Origin: Bacteroides cutis
Lineage (GTDB): Bacteria > Bacteroidota > Bacteroidia > Bacteroidales > Bacteroidaceae
DNA: 64,000 nt
Reading direction: 5' to 3'
NCBI RefSeq assembly: GCF_900241005.1
Contig: NZ_OEST01000002.1
Coordinates: forward strand, 248,001-312,000
Shown here: positions 49,179 through 59,634 of the stretch, one piece after another
Position numbering within the stretch: position 1 is the first letter of the stretch
Layout: each line of letters opens with the position of its first letter
Position numbers and translations under genes: made by a program
The notes under the pieces: generated by a model
What the model saw: only the letters and a program-made list of their open reading frames with translations
What the model was told of the DNA's origin: nothing
Databases searched by the model: none

Positions 49179-50363
49179 ATGAAAAATCTGAATTTTAGAG
49201 TATTGGTTAGCTGTATACTTTTCTTGTTATCAAGTGGCGGGATACAAGCGCAAGACACTTTTATTATTGAAGGGAAAGTAAAAAACGTGAAGGAGGGTGT
49301 ATGTTTAAATTTATTCCGGATGGAAGGAAGTGTAGGTAGTAGTATTGCTGTGGACACTCTGCGAGGAGACAGTTTTCGTTTTGAAGTACCTTTTTCGGGT
49401 ACGGATACCGACCGTTTGATGTTACAGATTCGTGACGGAAATCTGTATACCATGGGGTTACATTTATGGGCGAAGGCAGGTTCACATATCCGTTTGATAG
49501 GCGAAGATATTAATATCTATACTTGGCAAGTGAAAAGTGAAGTGCCGCAACAGAAGATATGGCAGTTTTTTGTAGATGATTCGCGTGATTTATGGAATCT
49601 CATGCAAGAAAATTATATGGAACAGATGCGGTTCAGACGCAAATATCCCCGTAAACCGGAAAATAAAGAAGTGTTGGCCAAGGTTGTTGCTTTGCGTGAC
49701 AGTTTGGAGAAAATAAAGAATGATTTAGAAATCCGTATCGATTCCAATATAATAGTCCGTATGAAGCAATTACCGATAGAAGAAATCTGGATGGATAAAC
49801 TGAAAAGTCTGGCAATAGGAGTGAAATACACAAAAGATTATCCTTACCGCAAAGAAGTGGAGGAATTGTATGCCGGACTGACTGAGGTACAGCGTCAGAC
49901 ACCGGAAGGGTTGGATATCCAGGCATACCTGTTTCCTGCCAAGACGGTAACTGTACAGGAAAAGGCGGCAGACGGTGACTTGTTTGACTTACAAGGGAAT
50001 GTGCATCGTTTGTCAGATTTTAAAGGAAAACCAGTGTTGATAGATTTTTGGAGTCGTGGTTGCGGTCCTTGTCTTATGGCGTTACCGGAAATGAAAGAAA
50101 TCAGTAAAAAATACGAAGGTTGTCTGGTAATAGTAAGCGTAAGCATTGATGATAAAACCAATTGGGAAATAGCCTCACGGCACCATGACATCAGTTGGTG
50201 GAATTTGAATGACTTGAAGGGTAATCATGGTTTGTATGCTAAATATAGCTCAGACGCCATACCTCGTTATGTCTTTTTGTCTTCAGAGGGAGAGGTGGTT
50301 GAAATGTGGTCCGGTTATGGAAAAGGTAGTTTGTTGAAGAAACTGGAAAAACTGGTGAAGTAG
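49179..50363 (+). CDS. TlpA-like thiol-disulfide oxidoreductase
   Basis: A 394-aa exported protein with a signal peptide (VLVSCILFLLSSGGIQAQ). An N-terminal beta domain (residues about 28-120) resembles DUF4369, then a Lys/Arg/Glu-rich helical region runs to about 250. The C-terminal thioredoxin fold has the redox motif C295-Gly-Pro-C298 in SRGCGPCLMALPEM. The TlpA class acts in periplasmic disulfide reduction, often for haem or cytochrome maturation, but here the partner is unknown. The gene is 174 bp after the outer-membrane barrel gene. Confidence 0.86.
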   Translation: MKNLNFRVLVSCILFLLSSGGIQAQDTFIIEGKVKNVKEGVCLNLFRMEGSVGSSIAVDTLRGDSFRFEVPFSGTDTDRLMLQIRDGNLYTMGLHLWAKAGSHIRLIGEDINIYTWQVKSEVPQQKIWQFFVDDSRDLWNLMQENYMEQMRFRRKYPRKPENKEVLAKVVALRDSLEKIKNDLEIRIDSNIIVRMKQLPIEEIWMDKLKSLAIGVKYTKDYPYRKEVEELYAGLTEVQRQTPEGLDIQAYLFPAKTVTVQEKAADGDLFDLQGNVHRLSDFKGKPVLIDFWSRGCGPCLMALPEMKEISKKYEGCLVIVSVSIDDKTNWEIASRHHDISWWNLNDLKGNHGLYAKYSSDAIPRYVFLSSEGEVVEMWSGYGKGSLLKKLEKLVK

Positions 50364-50377
50364 TAGGGGATTTTTTG

Positions 50378-50385
50378 TACTTTTG
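50378..50385 (+). promoter_or_regulatory. Candidate fhs -7 box
   Basis: TACTTTTG matches TAnnTTTG and lies 44 bp before the fhs ATG, only 15 bp after the preceding stop. Confidence 0.5.
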
Positions 50386-50429
50386 CAACTTTCAAAAATC
50401 AAAGTTGTTATTTAAAGAAAAAACCTTGT

Positions 50430-52100
50430 ATGAAATCGGACATTGAGATAGCACGCAGCATAGAGCTGAGAAAGATAAAACAGGTTGCTGAAGGAGTAGG
50501 TATTCCACGTGACGAAGTAGAGAATTACGGACGATATATCGCTAAAATACCCGAGCATCTGATTGATGAGGAAAAGGTAAAGCAAAGTAACCTTATCTTG
50601 GTAACCGCCATTACGGCAACAAAAGCAGGTATCGGAAAGACCACCGTTTCCATCGGTTTGGTTTTAGGGTTGAATAAGATAGGGAAAAAAGCAATTGTCG
50701 CATTGCGTGAACCCTCTTTGGGACCTTGTTTCGGAATGAAAGGTGGAGCTGCCGGAGGCGGTTATGCGCAGGTACTTCCGATGGAGAAAATAAATTTACA
50801 TTTTACGGGAGATTTCCATGCTATTACATCCGCCCATAATATGATTTCCGCCTTATTGGATAATTATATCTACCAGCATCAAGCAGATGGTTTCGGTTTA
50901 AAGGAAATAATCTGGTGTCGGGTGCTTGACGTAAACGACCGTTCTTTGCGTAGCATCGTTACAGGACTTGGACCACGTACCAACGGGGTAACTCAGGAAT
51001 CGGGATTTGATATTACTCCCGCCTCGGAGATTATGGCTATTTTGTGTCTGGCAAAAGATACAGAAGACCTTCGCAGACGTATTGAAAACATTATTCTTGG
51101 TTTTAGATATGATGGTAAACCATTTACTGTTAAAGATTTAGGGGTGGCAGGAGCAATCACGGTACTGTTGAAAGATGCTATCCATCCTAATTTAGTACAG
51201 ACTACCGAAGGAACAGCTGCTTTTGTTCATGGTGGCCCATTCGCTAATATTGCACATGGTTGCAATTCTATTTTAGCTACTAAAATGGCGATGACGTTCG
51301 GAGATTATGTAGTGACGGAAGCTGGTTTCGGCGCAGATTTGGGAGCTGAGAAATTCTACAATATTAAGTGCCGTAAAAGTGATTTGCAACCCAAGTTGAC
51401 AGTCATTGTAGCTACTGCTCAAGGTTTGAAGATGCACGGAGGGGTCAGTCTCGACCGTATCAAAGACCCCAATATGGAAGGATTGAAAGAGGGCTTCGGT
51501 AATCTAGACAAACACATAAGGAACCTACGTTCTTTCGGTCAGACAATAATAGTTGCTTTCAATCGTTTTGCCAGTGATACGGATGAAGAACTGGAAGCCA
51601 TCCGCCGTCATTGTGAGGAAGATTTAAAGGTTGGTTTTGCCATTAACAATGCTTTTGCCGAAGGTGGAGAGGGTGCCATAGACTTGGCTAATCTGGTAGT
51701 GGAAACCATTGAGAAAAATCCTTCTGTTCCATTACATTATACTTATGAAGAAAATGATCCGGTGCAACGTAAGATAGAAAAAGTGGCGTGCAATCTTTAT
51801 GGTGCCAGTGTAGTGACGTATAGCAGTGCCTCACGTAAGATGATGAAACTCATTGAAGAAATGGGGATTGCCCATTATCCTATCTGTATCGCTAAAACCC
51901 AGTATTCTTTCTCTGCCGATCCGAAAATCTATGGTGCCGTCAATAACTTCGAGTTTCATATCAAGGATATTGTTATTAATAATGGTGCTGAAATGATTGT
52001 AGCCATTGCCGGAGAAATTCTTCGTATGCCGGGTTTGCCCAAGTCACCTCAAGCGGAACGTATTGATATTATTGATGGTAATATAGAAGGATTGAGTTAA
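50430..52100 (+). CDS. fhs: Formate-tetrahydrofolate ligase
   Basis: ATP-dependent ligase making 10-formyl-THF from formate, feeding purine and one-carbon metabolism. The 556-aa length is standard. The nucleotide-binding stretch [16 protein letters not shown] lies near residues 64-79, followed by [20 protein letters not shown] and [15 protein letters not shown], all diagnostic. The later [18 protein letters not shown] is also highly conserved. The convergent glyA gene supplies methylene-THF, so the two flank the same pathway. A 16-bp perfect stem terminator separates the two genes. Confidence 0.97.
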   Translation: MKSDIEIARSIELRKIKQVAEGVGIPRDEVENYGRYIAKIPEHLIDEEKVKQSNLILVTAITATKAGIGKTTVSIGLVLGLNKIGKKAIVALREPSLGPCFGMKGGAAGGGYAQVLPMEKINLHFTGDFHAITSAHNMISALLDNYIYQHQADGFGLKEIIWCRVLDVNDRSLRSIVTGLGPRTNGVTQESGFDITPASEIMAILCLAKDTEDLRRRIENIILGFRYDGKPFTVKDLGVAGAITVLLKDAIHPNLVQTTEGTAAFVHGGPFANIAHGCNSILATKMAMTFGDYVVTEAGFGADLGAEKFYNIKCRKSDLQPKLTVIVATAQGLKMHGGVSLDRIKDPNMEGLKEGFGNLDKHIRNLRSFGQTIIVAFNRFASDTDEELEAIRRHCEEDLKVGFAINNAFAEGGEGAIDLANLVVETIEKNPSVPLHYTYEENDPVQRKIEKVACNLYGASVVTYSSASRKMMKLIEEMGIAHYPICIAKTQYSFSADPKIYGAVNNFEFHIKDIVINNGAEMIVAIAGEILRMPGLPKSPQAERIDIIDGNIEGLS

Positions 52101-52130
52101 ACATACCATTACAAAAAGAATATTATATAA

Positions 52131-52167
52131 GAAAAGCGTTCCGGTAAAATATACCGGAACGCTTTTC
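52131..52167. terminator. Bidirectional terminator between fhs and glyA
   Basis: A perfect 16-bp stem at 52,131-52,146 and 52,152-52,167 with the 5-nt loop AAATA. A-rich and T-rich arm ends suit termination on both strands. Confidence 0.93.
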
Positions 52168-52185
52168 TTAATGGGAATACAATAT

Positions 52186-53466
52186 TTAATATGCAAATAA
52201 CGGATATTTTTCCATTGTTTTGTTTACTCGTGCACGAATGCCAGCAATTACTTGTTCGTTGTCTACGTTAGACAGAACAGTTTCAATCATTTCAGCAATT
52301 TCCAACATCAAATCCTCCTTAGCCCCGCGAGTCGTAATAGCAGGAGTACCCAAACGGATACCCGAAGTTTGGAAAGCAGAACGGCTGTCAAATGGAACCA
52401 TATTTTTATTTACAGTGATATCGGCAGAAACCAGTGCTTTTTCGGCAACCTTACCGGTCAGATCAGGATATTTACTACGCAGGTCAACCAACATGGAATG
52501 ATTGTCCGTACCGCCGGAAACGATTGTAAAACCACGGTCTATCAAAGCCTGTGCCAATACAGTAGCATTCTTTTTAACTTGTTTGGCATATTCTTTCCAT
52601 TCCGGTTGCAGAATTTCACCAAACGCAACAGCTTTAGCAGCAATAACATGTTCTAACGGGCCACCTTGAATACCGGGGAATACAGCCGAATCGAGTAACT
52701 GGGACATCATTTTAATTTCGCCTTTCGGAGTTTTCTTGCCCCATGGATTAGGAAAGTCCTTACCCATCATGATAACGCCACCGCGAGGACCGCGCAGGGT
52801 CTTGTGGGTAGTAGAGGTTACGATATGAGCATATTTTACAGGGTTATCCAATTCACCGGCAGCAATTAGTCCGGCAGGGTGTGCCATGTCAACCATTAGG
52901 ATAGCGCCTACTTTATCCGCAATTTCACGCATACGTTTATAATCCCATTCGCGAGAATAGGCTGAACCGCCACCGATAATCATTTTAGGCTTTTCACGCA
53001 ATGCTACTTCTTCCATCTGATCATAGTCTACACGTCCGGTCTCTTTATTTAGATTATATTCGCAAGGGGTATAGATGATACCTGAAGTATTCACCAATGA
53101 ACCATGAGAGAGGTGACCGCCGTGTGCAAGGTTCAATCCCATGAACTTGTCACCTGGATTTAGAACGGCGAGAAATACGGCTGCATTCGCCTGTGCTCCT
53201 GAGTGAGGCTGTACATTAGCCCATTCTGCTTCAAAAATTTTCTTCAAACGGTCAATAGCAATTTGTTCGCTTTGATCTACCACTTCACAACCGCCATAAT
53301 AACGTTTGCCTGGATAACCCTCGGCATACTTGTTGGTGAGGCAGGAACCCATTGCCTGCATAACCTGGTCACTTACGAAGTTCTCTGATGCAATCAGTTC
53401 AATGCCTTTGAGCTGACGTTGATGTTCTTTCTTGATGATGTCGAAAATTAAATCGTCTCTTTTCAT
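52186..53466 (-). CDS. glyA: Serine hydroxymethyltransferase
   Basis: PLP enzyme converting serine and THF to glycine and methylene-THF. The 426-aa length is normal. The PLP Lys is in [14 protein letters not shown], and [19 protein letters not shown] (as [15 protein letters not shown]), [13 protein letters not shown] (as [11 protein letters not shown]) and [16 protein letters not shown] segments are seen. It is encoded alone on the minus strand; a TAAATTTG box lies 50 bp before the start. It is convergent with fhs across a strong terminator. Confidence 0.97.
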   Translation of the reverse strand: MKRDDLIFDIIKKEHQRQLKGIELIASENFVSDQVMQAMGSCLTNKYAEGYPGKRYYGGCEVVDQSEQIAIDRLKKIFEAEWANVQPHSGAQANAAVFLAVLNPGDKFMGLNLAHGGHLSHGSLVNTSGIIYTPCEYNLNKETGRVDYDQMEEVALREKPKMIIGGGSAYSREWDYKRMREIADKVGAILMVDMAHPAGLIAAGELDNPVKYAHIVTSTTHKTLRGPRGGVIMMGKDFPNPWGKKTPKGEIKMMSQLLDSAVFPGIQGGPLEHVIAAKAVAFGEILQPEWKEYAKQVKKNATVLAQALIDRGFTIVSGGTDNHSMLVDLRSKYPDLTGKVAEKALVSADITVNKNMVPFDSRSAFQTSGIRLGTPAITTRGAKEDLMLEIAEMIETVLSNVDNEQVIAGIRARVNKTMEKYPLFAY

Positions 53467-53516
53467 TATTGCTTATTAGATAAGTTTGATAAATCTGTAT
53501 TCTCTTATTAAGCGTA

Positions 53517-53524
53517 CAAATTTA
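53517..53524 (-). promoter_or_regulatory. Candidate glyA -7 box
   Basis: TAAATTTG on the minus strand matches TAnnTTTG, 50 bp before the glyA ATG. Confidence 0.5.
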
Positions 53525-53569
53525 GGGGAAATAAATGAATAAATTGTAAGAAGAGGAAGAATTTTCCTA

Positions 53570-54349
53570 TCAAAAGAACACGCCGAACGAAAAACTGAGT
53601 ACATTGTCACGTCGATGGAAACGGATTTGATCGGTGGGAACAATTATTTCATTATTATCTCCTTCCTGAATTGCCGCTTGGTAACTGATACGTTTGGATA
53701 TATTATGCAAACCGATATCATAACGGAAATCGAAAAAAATGCGTGAGATGGTTACAGCCACGCCGGTAGTAAAACTCAGGTTGAAAGGATATAAATCTTC
53801 TTTAATATTTTGTTGATCGAAATTTTCAAATGTCACTTTACTTTTCTTATCCCAAATATAACGAATTTTTGGACCGCCAAATACTGCAAGGCTGTAAGGT
53901 CCCTCTTTGATAATATTGTATCCATAAATAACCGGAACCTCGAAACTATGAATGGAGGAAGTTATAGAAGCCATTTCAGACGTGTTGTTTTCGGACATAT
54001 CTTCTGGTTGGGGTTTTTCGAATGTAATATTACAGCGGTTAATAGTGTATGAAATTTCCGGCTGTAGAAAATGGCGGCCAAAATTAATTCGCATGAAGAA
54101 CGAACCGAAATAGCCGATTTTGTAGTTGTTTTGTACTTCATTGACGATAGTGCCATTCAAAATTAGGTCGGAAACAAGAAAAAGAGAGGAAGTAAATCCA
54201 CCTTTAATACCAAAGTTCACGGGGTGGTCTTGTTTGTGGGCTATCTCGGCTTCGAGAGTTCCGGACATAGTAATTTGTTGTCCCCGCATGGAGGTAGAAA
54301 AGATAGACAAACACAGACTGATTATAAACATTCCCCGCTTCATCTTCAT
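53570..54349 (-). CDS. Outer-membrane beta-barrel protein (PorT-like porin family)
   Basis: A 259-aa exported protein with a signal peptide (MKMKRGMFIISLCLSIFSTSMRGQ). The mature part is a series of amphipathic strands typical of Bacteroidota outer-membrane beta-barrels (NFGIKGGFTSSLFLVSD; YKIGYFGSFFMRINFGRHFLQPEISYTI in part) and ends with a terminal Phe (SFSFGVFF), the usual barrel C-terminus. The chosen ATG 54349 overlaps the flavin reductase stop as TAATG, so translation is coupled; an earlier open stretch lies inside that gene. Function unknown beyond a structural or transport role. Last gene of the pyrB operon. Confidence 0.78.
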   Translation of the reverse strand: MKMKRGMFIISLCLSIFSTSMRGQQITMSGTLEAEIAHKQDHPVNFGIKGGFTSSLFLVSDLILNGTIVNEVQNNYKIGYFGSFFMRINFGRHFLQPEISYTINRCNITFEKPQPEDMSENNTSEMASITSSIHSFEVPVIYGYNIIKEGPYSLAVFGGPKIRYIWDKKSKVTFENFDQQNIKEDLYPFNLSFTTGVAVTISRIFFDFRYDIGLHNISKRISYQAAIQEGDNNEIIVPTDQIRFHRRDNVLSFSFGVFF

Positions 54350-54915
54350 TACTTCTTCTTTTCGACCGACCAACCAAACTTTCCGATTTTATCTCCCAGA
54401 TCATAATATCCACCATGTACATATACTAATGGATTTGCTTCCGCCAGCTCTAATTTTCCGGTCTCAGAATTTAAATAGGCAGTATCTACACGTACATTTA
54501 CTACATCGGCAATGAACATATCATGCGAACCGAGGGCTACGATTTCTTTTACCCTACACTCAATACAAAGCGGTGATTCCTCTATGAGAGGAGCGTTAAC
54601 CACAGTACATTTACCGGGTGTGAGATTCATTTCTTCGAATTTGTTATAATCTTTGCCCGAACGGACACCGCACCAGTCTGTAGCACGTGCTATCTCTTTC
54701 GTAGTCAGATTGATAACAAATTCCATGTTTCTTTTAATAATATCGTAAGAATAACGTTCGGGACGTACGGAAATATAACACATGGGTGGATTTGTGCATA
54801 TCGTTCCCGTCCATGCAATTGTCAGTATATTATGTTCTTCCGGTGTACTTCCGCAACTTACCAATACAACTGGTAACGGATATATCATTGTACCGGGTTT
54901 CCAATCTTCTTTCAT
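54349..54915 (-). CDS. Flavin reductase-family protein
   Basis: A 188-aa FMN-binding split-barrel protein. The N-terminus MKEDWKPGTMIYPLPVVLVSCG is the typical start of this group, with TIAWTGTICTNPPMCYISVRPERYS carrying the FMN phosphate-binding loop. The C-terminal GGYYDLGDKIGKFGWS is conserved. The family includes flavin reductases and members using F420 or haem; which applies here is not visible. ATG 54915 was chosen over an ATG 21 bp upstream because it yields the usual N-terminus. It sits between pyrI and the barrel gene on the same strand. Confidence 0.83.
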   Translation of the reverse strand: MKEDWKPGTMIYPLPVVLVSCGSTPEEHNILTIAWTGTICTNPPMCYISVRPERYSYDIIKRNMEFVINLTTKEIARATDWCGVRSGKDYNKFEEMNLTPGKCTVVNAPLIEESPLCIECRVKEIVALGSHDMFIADVVNVRVDTAYLNSETGKLELAEANPLVYVHGGYYDLGDKIGKFGWSVEKKK

Positions 54916-54966
54916 ATCTTGAATAATGATTGACAATTGATAATTATTTGTTGAGATATCCTTTTT

Positions 54967-55437
54967 TCAATTATCCATTAATTTAATGTTTTCTCTTATC
55001 TGTTCTTTCTCACAATAATGGCATCTGATAACACAATTTTCCTTGTCTATTACATGGAATAACGTTGCCATAGGCTCATTATTCGTAATACATTTCGGAT
55101 TGGCGCATTTCACAATACCTTTCAACTCATCAGGTAGGCGCACTTCCCGTTTTTCTACTACTTCATAGTCACGGATAATGTTCAGTTTTACATTAGGGGC
55201 AACCACAGCGATACGATTGATTTCTTCGTCACAAAAGAACTTGTCGGCAATCTTTATGATACCTTTTGTACCCAGCTTTTTGCTTTTGAGGTTAAAGCCG
55301 ATGGTGATATTATTACTCATGTGTTCTAATCCGAGCAGTGAAACTACTGTAAAAAGTTTCTCAGAAGGTATGTGGTCGATAACAGTGCCATTTTCTAAAG
55401 CGGCAACCTGTAATTCTTGTTTTTTTTTGCTTGACAT
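54967..55437 (-). CDS. pyrI: Aspartate carbamoyltransferase regulatory chain
   Basis: Regulatory subunit of ATCase, 156 aa. It binds CTP/ATP through the N-terminal domain ([25 protein letters not shown]) and pairs with PyrB through a C-terminal zinc domain whose four Cys are seen in CANPKC and IRCHYCE. Length and order are standard. It is 60 bp after pyrB, a spacer that contains AACGATTTACGATTG, one of the recurring AT-rich strings in the window. Confidence 0.95.
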   Translation of the reverse strand: MSSKKKQELQVAALENGTVIDHIPSEKLFTVVSLLGLEHMSNNITIGFNLKSKKLGTKGIIKIADKFFCDEEINRIAVVAPNVKLNIIRDYEVVEKREVRLPDELKGIVKCANPKCITNNEPMATLFHVIDKENCVIRCHYCEKEQIRENIKLMDN

Positions 55438-55497
55438 CTTGATATTTACTATTTAGCAATTTAACGATTTACGATTGAAAAATACGCTGCGTATTAT

Positions 55498-56439
55498 TCA
55501 GCGACAGGCATCTTTTTTCACATCATCCAACGTGATGCCCAATACATCGCAAAGGATTGCCTCACGGGCATAAAGTCCGTTTTGTGCCTGTTGAAAGTAA
55601 TAGGCTTTAGGGTTGTCGTCTACATCAAGAGCAATCTCGTTGACACGAGGCAGGGGATGGAGAATACGCAGATTGAGACGGGTGTGCTCCAGCATTTTGT
55701 TACGCAGAATATAAACGTTCTTCACCCGTTCGTATTCCATAAGGTCAGTAAAACGTTCGCGTTGTACGCGGGTCATGTAAAGAATATCGGCATCCGCAAT
55801 GATTTCTTCTGTAAATTCCGTATGCTCTACGAACTTGATATCATGTTCACGACAGTAAATTTTATACTCTTCCGGCATTTTCAATTCATCGGGGGCTATG
55901 AAATGGAAAGTTGGATTGAAATGACGCATAGCCATTAATAGGGAGTGCACGGTACGGCCATATTTTAAATCACCTACCAGGAAGATATTTAGATTTTCCA
56001 GCGTCCCCTGTGTTTTGTAGATGGAGTAGAGGTCAAGCATTGTCTGTGAGGGATGTTGGTTAGCCCCGTCTCCGGCATTGACAATGGGAATGGTAGTAAC
56101 TTCACTGGCATAGCGAGCTGCACCTTCCAGAAAATGGCGCATTACGATGATATCTGCATAGTTACTCACCATCTTGATAGTGTCTTTTAAAGTTTCTCCT
56201 TTGGATGAACTGGTTGCCTTTGGATCGCTAAAGCCGATGACACGTGCTCCCAGACGGTTGGCGGCGGTTTCAAAACTTAAGCGGGTACGAGTGGATGGCT
56301 CGAAAAATAGAGTAGCGACAACTTTTTCATCGAGCAAGTGACGATTCGGCTTTGCTTCAAATTCTTTAGCCATTTCGAGCATGTAGAGGATTTTTTCCTT
56401 ACTATATTCGGCAATGGTAACTAAACTTCTGTTTTCCAT
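55498..56439 (-). CDS. pyrB: Aspartate carbamoyltransferase catalytic chain
   Basis: Catalytic subunit of ATCase, 313 aa, forming N-carbamoyl-aspartate in pyrimidine synthesis. The carbamoyl phosphate loop is [15 protein letters not shown] near residues 46-60, [10 protein letters not shown] is the flexible loop, and [15 protein letters not shown] and [10 protein letters not shown] are conserved. The gene heads a minus-strand operon with pyrI, the flavin reductase gene and the barrel gene. A TACCTTTA box lies 32 bp before the start. Confidence 0.96.
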   Translation of the reverse strand: MENRSLVTIAEYSKEKILYMLEMAKEFEAKPNRHLLDEKVVATLFFEPSTRTRLSFETAANRLGARVIGFSDPKATSSSKGETLKDTIKMVSNYADIIVMRHFLEGAARYASEVTTIPIVNAGDGANQHPSQTMLDLYSIYKTQGTLENLNIFLVGDLKYGRTVHSLLMAMRHFNPTFHFIAPDELKMPEEYKIYCREHDIKFVEHTEFTEEIIADADILYMTRVQRERFTDLMEYERVKNVYILRNKMLEHTRLNLRILHPLPRVNEIALDVDDNPKAYYFQQAQNGLYAREAILCDVLGITLDDVKKDACR

Positions 56440-56471
56440 ATTGTTGATATTCGTTTTACTTTTCGAGAGTG

Positions 56472-56479
56472 TAAAGGTA
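56472..56479 (-). promoter_or_regulatory. Candidate pyrB -7 box
   Basis: TACCTTTA on the minus strand is one base from TAnnTTTG, 32 bp before the pyrB ATG. Confidence 0.4.
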
Positions 56480-56883
56480 TGGAAAAACTACGGGGAATGG
56501 AAATCTGTGAGGAAGTTTTTTAGCAAAAAATATGTTTGGCAGATAAATTTCCCGATTGTATAAATTATATAATTGATAAAGCGTAATTAGCAAAAAAGTA
56601 CCATTAGTGTTGTCTTTATTTATTTTTTTGATATTATTATTTATATTATATTTAATAAGATGAAAAAAGTTTTTTGTTGATTATCTGTGATATATAACAT
56701 GTTGTATTTGAGTTGAATGTACAATTTGGAACGCTTTTAACATAAAAAGTAGCTGTTTTCAGTATCTTTTTTGAGGATTTTCAATGCTTTTCAAGGCTAA
56801 AATATAGAATTAAAATATGAACAAATATCTTTTAACTATTGAAAAAGATGTAGAAAGTCATAGGCCTATCCAATATATTTCCG
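56480..56883. other. AT-rich divergent intergenic region, no gene seen
   Basis: Very AT-rich stretch between pyrB and the penicillin-binding protein gene. No hairpin with a T-run and no convincing gene was seen; a 28-codon open frame begins at 56817 near its end. TTTAGCAAAAAA-like strings occur twice (about 56,519 and 56,588). Confidence 0.55.
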
Positions 56884-56891
56884 TACCTTTG
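56884..56891 (+). promoter_or_regulatory. Candidate -7 box of the penicillin-binding protein gene
   Basis: TACCTTTG matches TAnnTTTG. It lies 30 bp before ATG 56922 but only 12 bp before ATG 56904, favouring the later start. Confidence 0.5.
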
Positions 56892-56921
56892 TCACATTAT
56901 TGAATGAATTTGGAACCAAAC

Positions 56922-59243
56922 ATGATAAAGAAAGTCATTACAGCACTCTGGATTTTCATCGCATTTATTGTACTGGTGTGCATCATCATATTTTTTTCTA
57001 TAGCGAAAGGCTGGATAGGTTATATGCCTCCCGTAGAAGACCTGGAAAATCCTAATTATAAATTTGCAACTGAAGTGTTTTCCGAAGATGGAAAAGTATT
57101 GGGTACTTATTCTTATACTGAGGAAAATCGTGTATTTGTGGGATATCAGGATTTATCCCCCAACATTATCAATGCTTTGATAGCAACGGAAGATGTTCGT
57201 TTTACCGAACATTCAGGTATTGATGCCATTGCTTTGTTTCGTGCAATTGTAAAGCGTGGATTATTGATGCAGAAAAATGCCGGTGGAGGTAGTACTATCA
57301 CTCAACAGTTATCAAAACAACTTTATTCGCCCAGTGCTGACAATATTATGGAACGTTTGTTTCAGAAACCTATCGAATGGGTAATTGCTGTTAAATTGGA
57401 GCGTTACTACACCAAAGAGGAAATCCTGACTATGTATCTTAATAAGTTTGATTTCCTGAACAATGCGGTAGGCATAAAAACAGCTGCATTCACCTATTTT
57501 AGTTGCGAACCGAGGGATTTAAAAATAGAAGAAGCTGCTACTTTGGTAGGAATGTGCAAGAATCCTTCTCTTTATAATCCGGTGCGCTATAACGAGCGTG
57601 TCCGCAAACGTCGGAATGTAGTGCTCGACCAGATGCGCAAAGCCGATTATATCACGATGCAAGAACGTGATTCTTTACAGGCTCTGCCATTGAAACTGAA
57701 ATATAATCGTGTAGACCATAAAGAAGGAATCGCTACTTATTTCCGCGAATATCTGCGTGGAGTACTCAACGCTAAAAAACCGGAAAAGGGTAATTATCGC
57801 GGTTGGCAGATGCAGAAGTATTACGAAGATTCGCTCGATTGGGAAAACAATCCGTTATATGGATGGTGTGAAAAGAATACCAAGAAAGACGGTACCAAAT
57901 ACAATTTGTATACGGATGGATTGAAAGTTTACACTACCATCGACTCGCGTATGCAAAAGTATGCGGAAGAGGCAGTGACTGAACATTTGAAAGAATTGCA
58001 AGGTTATTTCTTCAAGGAAAAGAAGGGTGCGAAAAAAGCACCCTATACATTCAGGTTGACACAACAACAGGTGGATGAAATTCTGGGGCGTGCGATGCGT
58101 CAGTCCGACCGTTACCGCATTATGAAGAATGCGGGTGCATCGGAAGCAGAAATCAAGAGAGCGTTCGATACTCCTCAAGAAATGTCCGTATTCAGTTGGC
58201 AAGGAGATAAGGATACCATTATGACTCCGATGGATTCCATACGCTATTATAAATTTTTCTTACGTGCTGGCTTCATGTCTATGGATCCGCGCAATGGACA
58301 TGTAAAAGCGTATGTAGGCGGACCAAATTATCATTATTTCCAGTATGATATGGCTATGGTGGGACGTCGCCAGGTAGGTTCTACTGTCAAGCCTTTTCTT
58401 TATACTTTGGCGATGGAGAATGGTTTCTCCCCGTGTGATGAGGTACGTCATGTGGAATATACTTTGTTTGATGAAAACGGTAAACCATGGACACCGCGTA
58501 ATGCCAATAAGAAACGTTATGGTGAAATGGTTACTGTGAAGTGGGGACTGGCGAATTCGGACAACTGGATAACTGCGTATCTGATGAGCAAACTGAACCC
58601 TTATAATCTGAAACGCCTGATACAAACATTTGGAGTACGAAACCGTGAAATTGTACCTTCCGTTTCATTGAGTCTCGGACCTTGCGAAATCTCTGTAGGT
58701 GAAATGGTGAGTGCCTATACGGCATTCCCCAATAAAGGTATCCGGGTAGCTCCGTTATTTGTGACACGGATTGAAGATAATGATGGAAACGTATTGGCTA
58801 CTTTTTCACCGGAAATGCAGGAAGTAATCAGTGCATCCAGCGCTTACAAGATGCTGGTGATGTTGCGTGCTGTGATTAATGAAGGTACAGGTGTACGTGT
58901 CCGGCGTTTGGGTGTACAGGCCGATATGGGAGGTAAGACCGGTACGACGAACTTCAACGCCGATGGTTGGTTTATGGGTTTTACCCCGTCACTGGTATCC
59001 GGTTGTTGGGTGGGTGGTGAAGACCGCGATATCCATTTTGATACAATGCTTCATGGTCAGGGTGCTTCCATGGCACTTCCTATTTGGACAAAATATATGG
59101 TGAAAGTATATGGTGACAAATCTTTGGGGTATGATGAAACAGAGACTTTCAAGTTGCCTGAGGGGTTTGATCCGTGCAAAGATAATGGAGAAGAAGAAAG
59201 TGAGCTGACTCCGGACATGGGTTTGGATGATTTATTTGATTAA
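56922..59243 (+). CDS. Class A penicillin-binding protein (PBP1A-like)
   Basis: Bifunctional peptidoglycan synthase of 773 aa. One N-terminal membrane helix (VITALWIFIAFIVLVCIIIF) is followed by the glycosyltransferase 51 domain with the catalytic Glu in ATEDVRFTEHSGID and GGSTITQQLSKQL. The transpeptidase domain has SxxK in GSTVKPF, SxN in ANSDNW and KTG in GGKTGTTN. It makes and cross-links glycan strands on the periplasmic side. The frame extends to ATG 56904, giving 779 aa; 56922 is preferred because a TACCTTTG box would leave almost no leader for 56904. The acidic tail lacks a further domain. Confidence 0.92.
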   Translation: MIKKVITALWIFIAFIVLVCIIIFFSIAKGWIGYMPPVEDLENPNYKFATEVFSEDGKVLGTYSYTEENRVFVGYQDLSPNIINALIATEDVRFTEHSGIDAIALFRAIVKRGLLMQKNAGGGSTITQQLSKQLYSPSADNIMERLFQKPIEWVIAVKLERYYTKEEILTMYLNKFDFLNNAVGIKTAAFTYFSCEPRDLKIEEAATLVGMCKNPSLYNPVRYNERVRKRRNVVLDQMRKADYITMQERDSLQALPLKLKYNRVDHKEGIATYFREYLRGVLNAKKPEKGNYRGWQMQKYYEDSLDWENNPLYGWCEKNTKKDGTKYNLYTDGLKVYTTIDSRMQKYAEEAVTEHLKELQGYFFKEKKGAKKAPYTFRLTQQQVDEILGRAMRQSDRYRIMKNAGASEAEIKRAFDTPQEMSVFSWQGDKDTIMTPMDSIRYYKFFLRAGFMSMDPRNGHVKAYVGGPNYHYFQYDMAMVGRRQVGSTVKPFLYTLAMENGFSPCDEVRHVEYTLFDENGKPWTPRNANKKRYGEMVTVKWGLANSDNWITAYLMSKLNPYNLKRLIQTFGVRNREIVPSVSLSLGPCEISVGEMVSAYTAFPNKGIRVAPLFVTRIEDNDGNVLATFSPEMQEVISASSAYKMLVMLRAVINEGTGVRVRRLGVQADMGGKTGTTNFNADGWFMGFTPSLVSGCWVGGEDRDIHFDTMLHGQGASMALPIWTKYMVKVYGDKSLGYDETETFKLPEGFDPCKDNGEEESELTPDMGLDDLFD

Positions 59244-59268
59244 CGGCATTGTCAATTAATCCATTCAA

Positions 59269-59634
59269 ATGGTCTATACTATCAGCATTGGAAGTAATGA
59301 GCAGAGAAAAGACAATCTGGCATTGGCACGTAAAAGGTTATCCGAACTTTTTCCGGGAATTCGTTTTTCTAAAGAAGAAGAGACGAAGCCTTTGTTTTTC
59401 AGGAGGTCGGTTTTGTTTTCCAATCAGATAGCGCGCTTCGTTTCGAGTAAACAGGTTGGAGAGGTTTCTTCACATTTGAAAAGTATTGAGCGTGAGGCCG
59501 GAAGAAAGCCTGAAGAGAAGTTACAAGAAATTGTCCGGTTGGATATTGATCTTTTGTCTTGTGATGAAACAATTTATAAACCGGAGGATTTGAAGCGAGA
59601 TTATATAATACGAGGATTGAAACAACTGTTATAA
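59269..59634 (+). CDS. Shortened HPPK (FolK)-like protein
   Basis: A 121-aa protein resembling 6-hydroxymethyl-7,8-dihydropterin pyrophosphokinase. The N-terminus TISIGSNEQRKDNLALARKR matches the FolK start SIGSN, and the metal-binding Asp92-x-Asp94 is seen in IVRLDIDLL. It ends about 35 residues after the start of the DxD segment, so the C-terminal strand and the later substrate-binding part of the roughly 160-aa enzyme are missing, and the middle is divergent. It may have lost the kinase activity or be regulatory. It is translationally coupled to kdsB (TAATG overlap). Confidence 0.7.
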   Translation: MVYTISIGSNEQRKDNLALARKRLSELFPGIRFSKEEETKPLFFRRSVLFSNQIARFVSSKQVGEVSSHLKSIEREAGRKPEEKLQEIVRLDIDLLSCDETIYKPEDLKRDYIIRGLKQLL

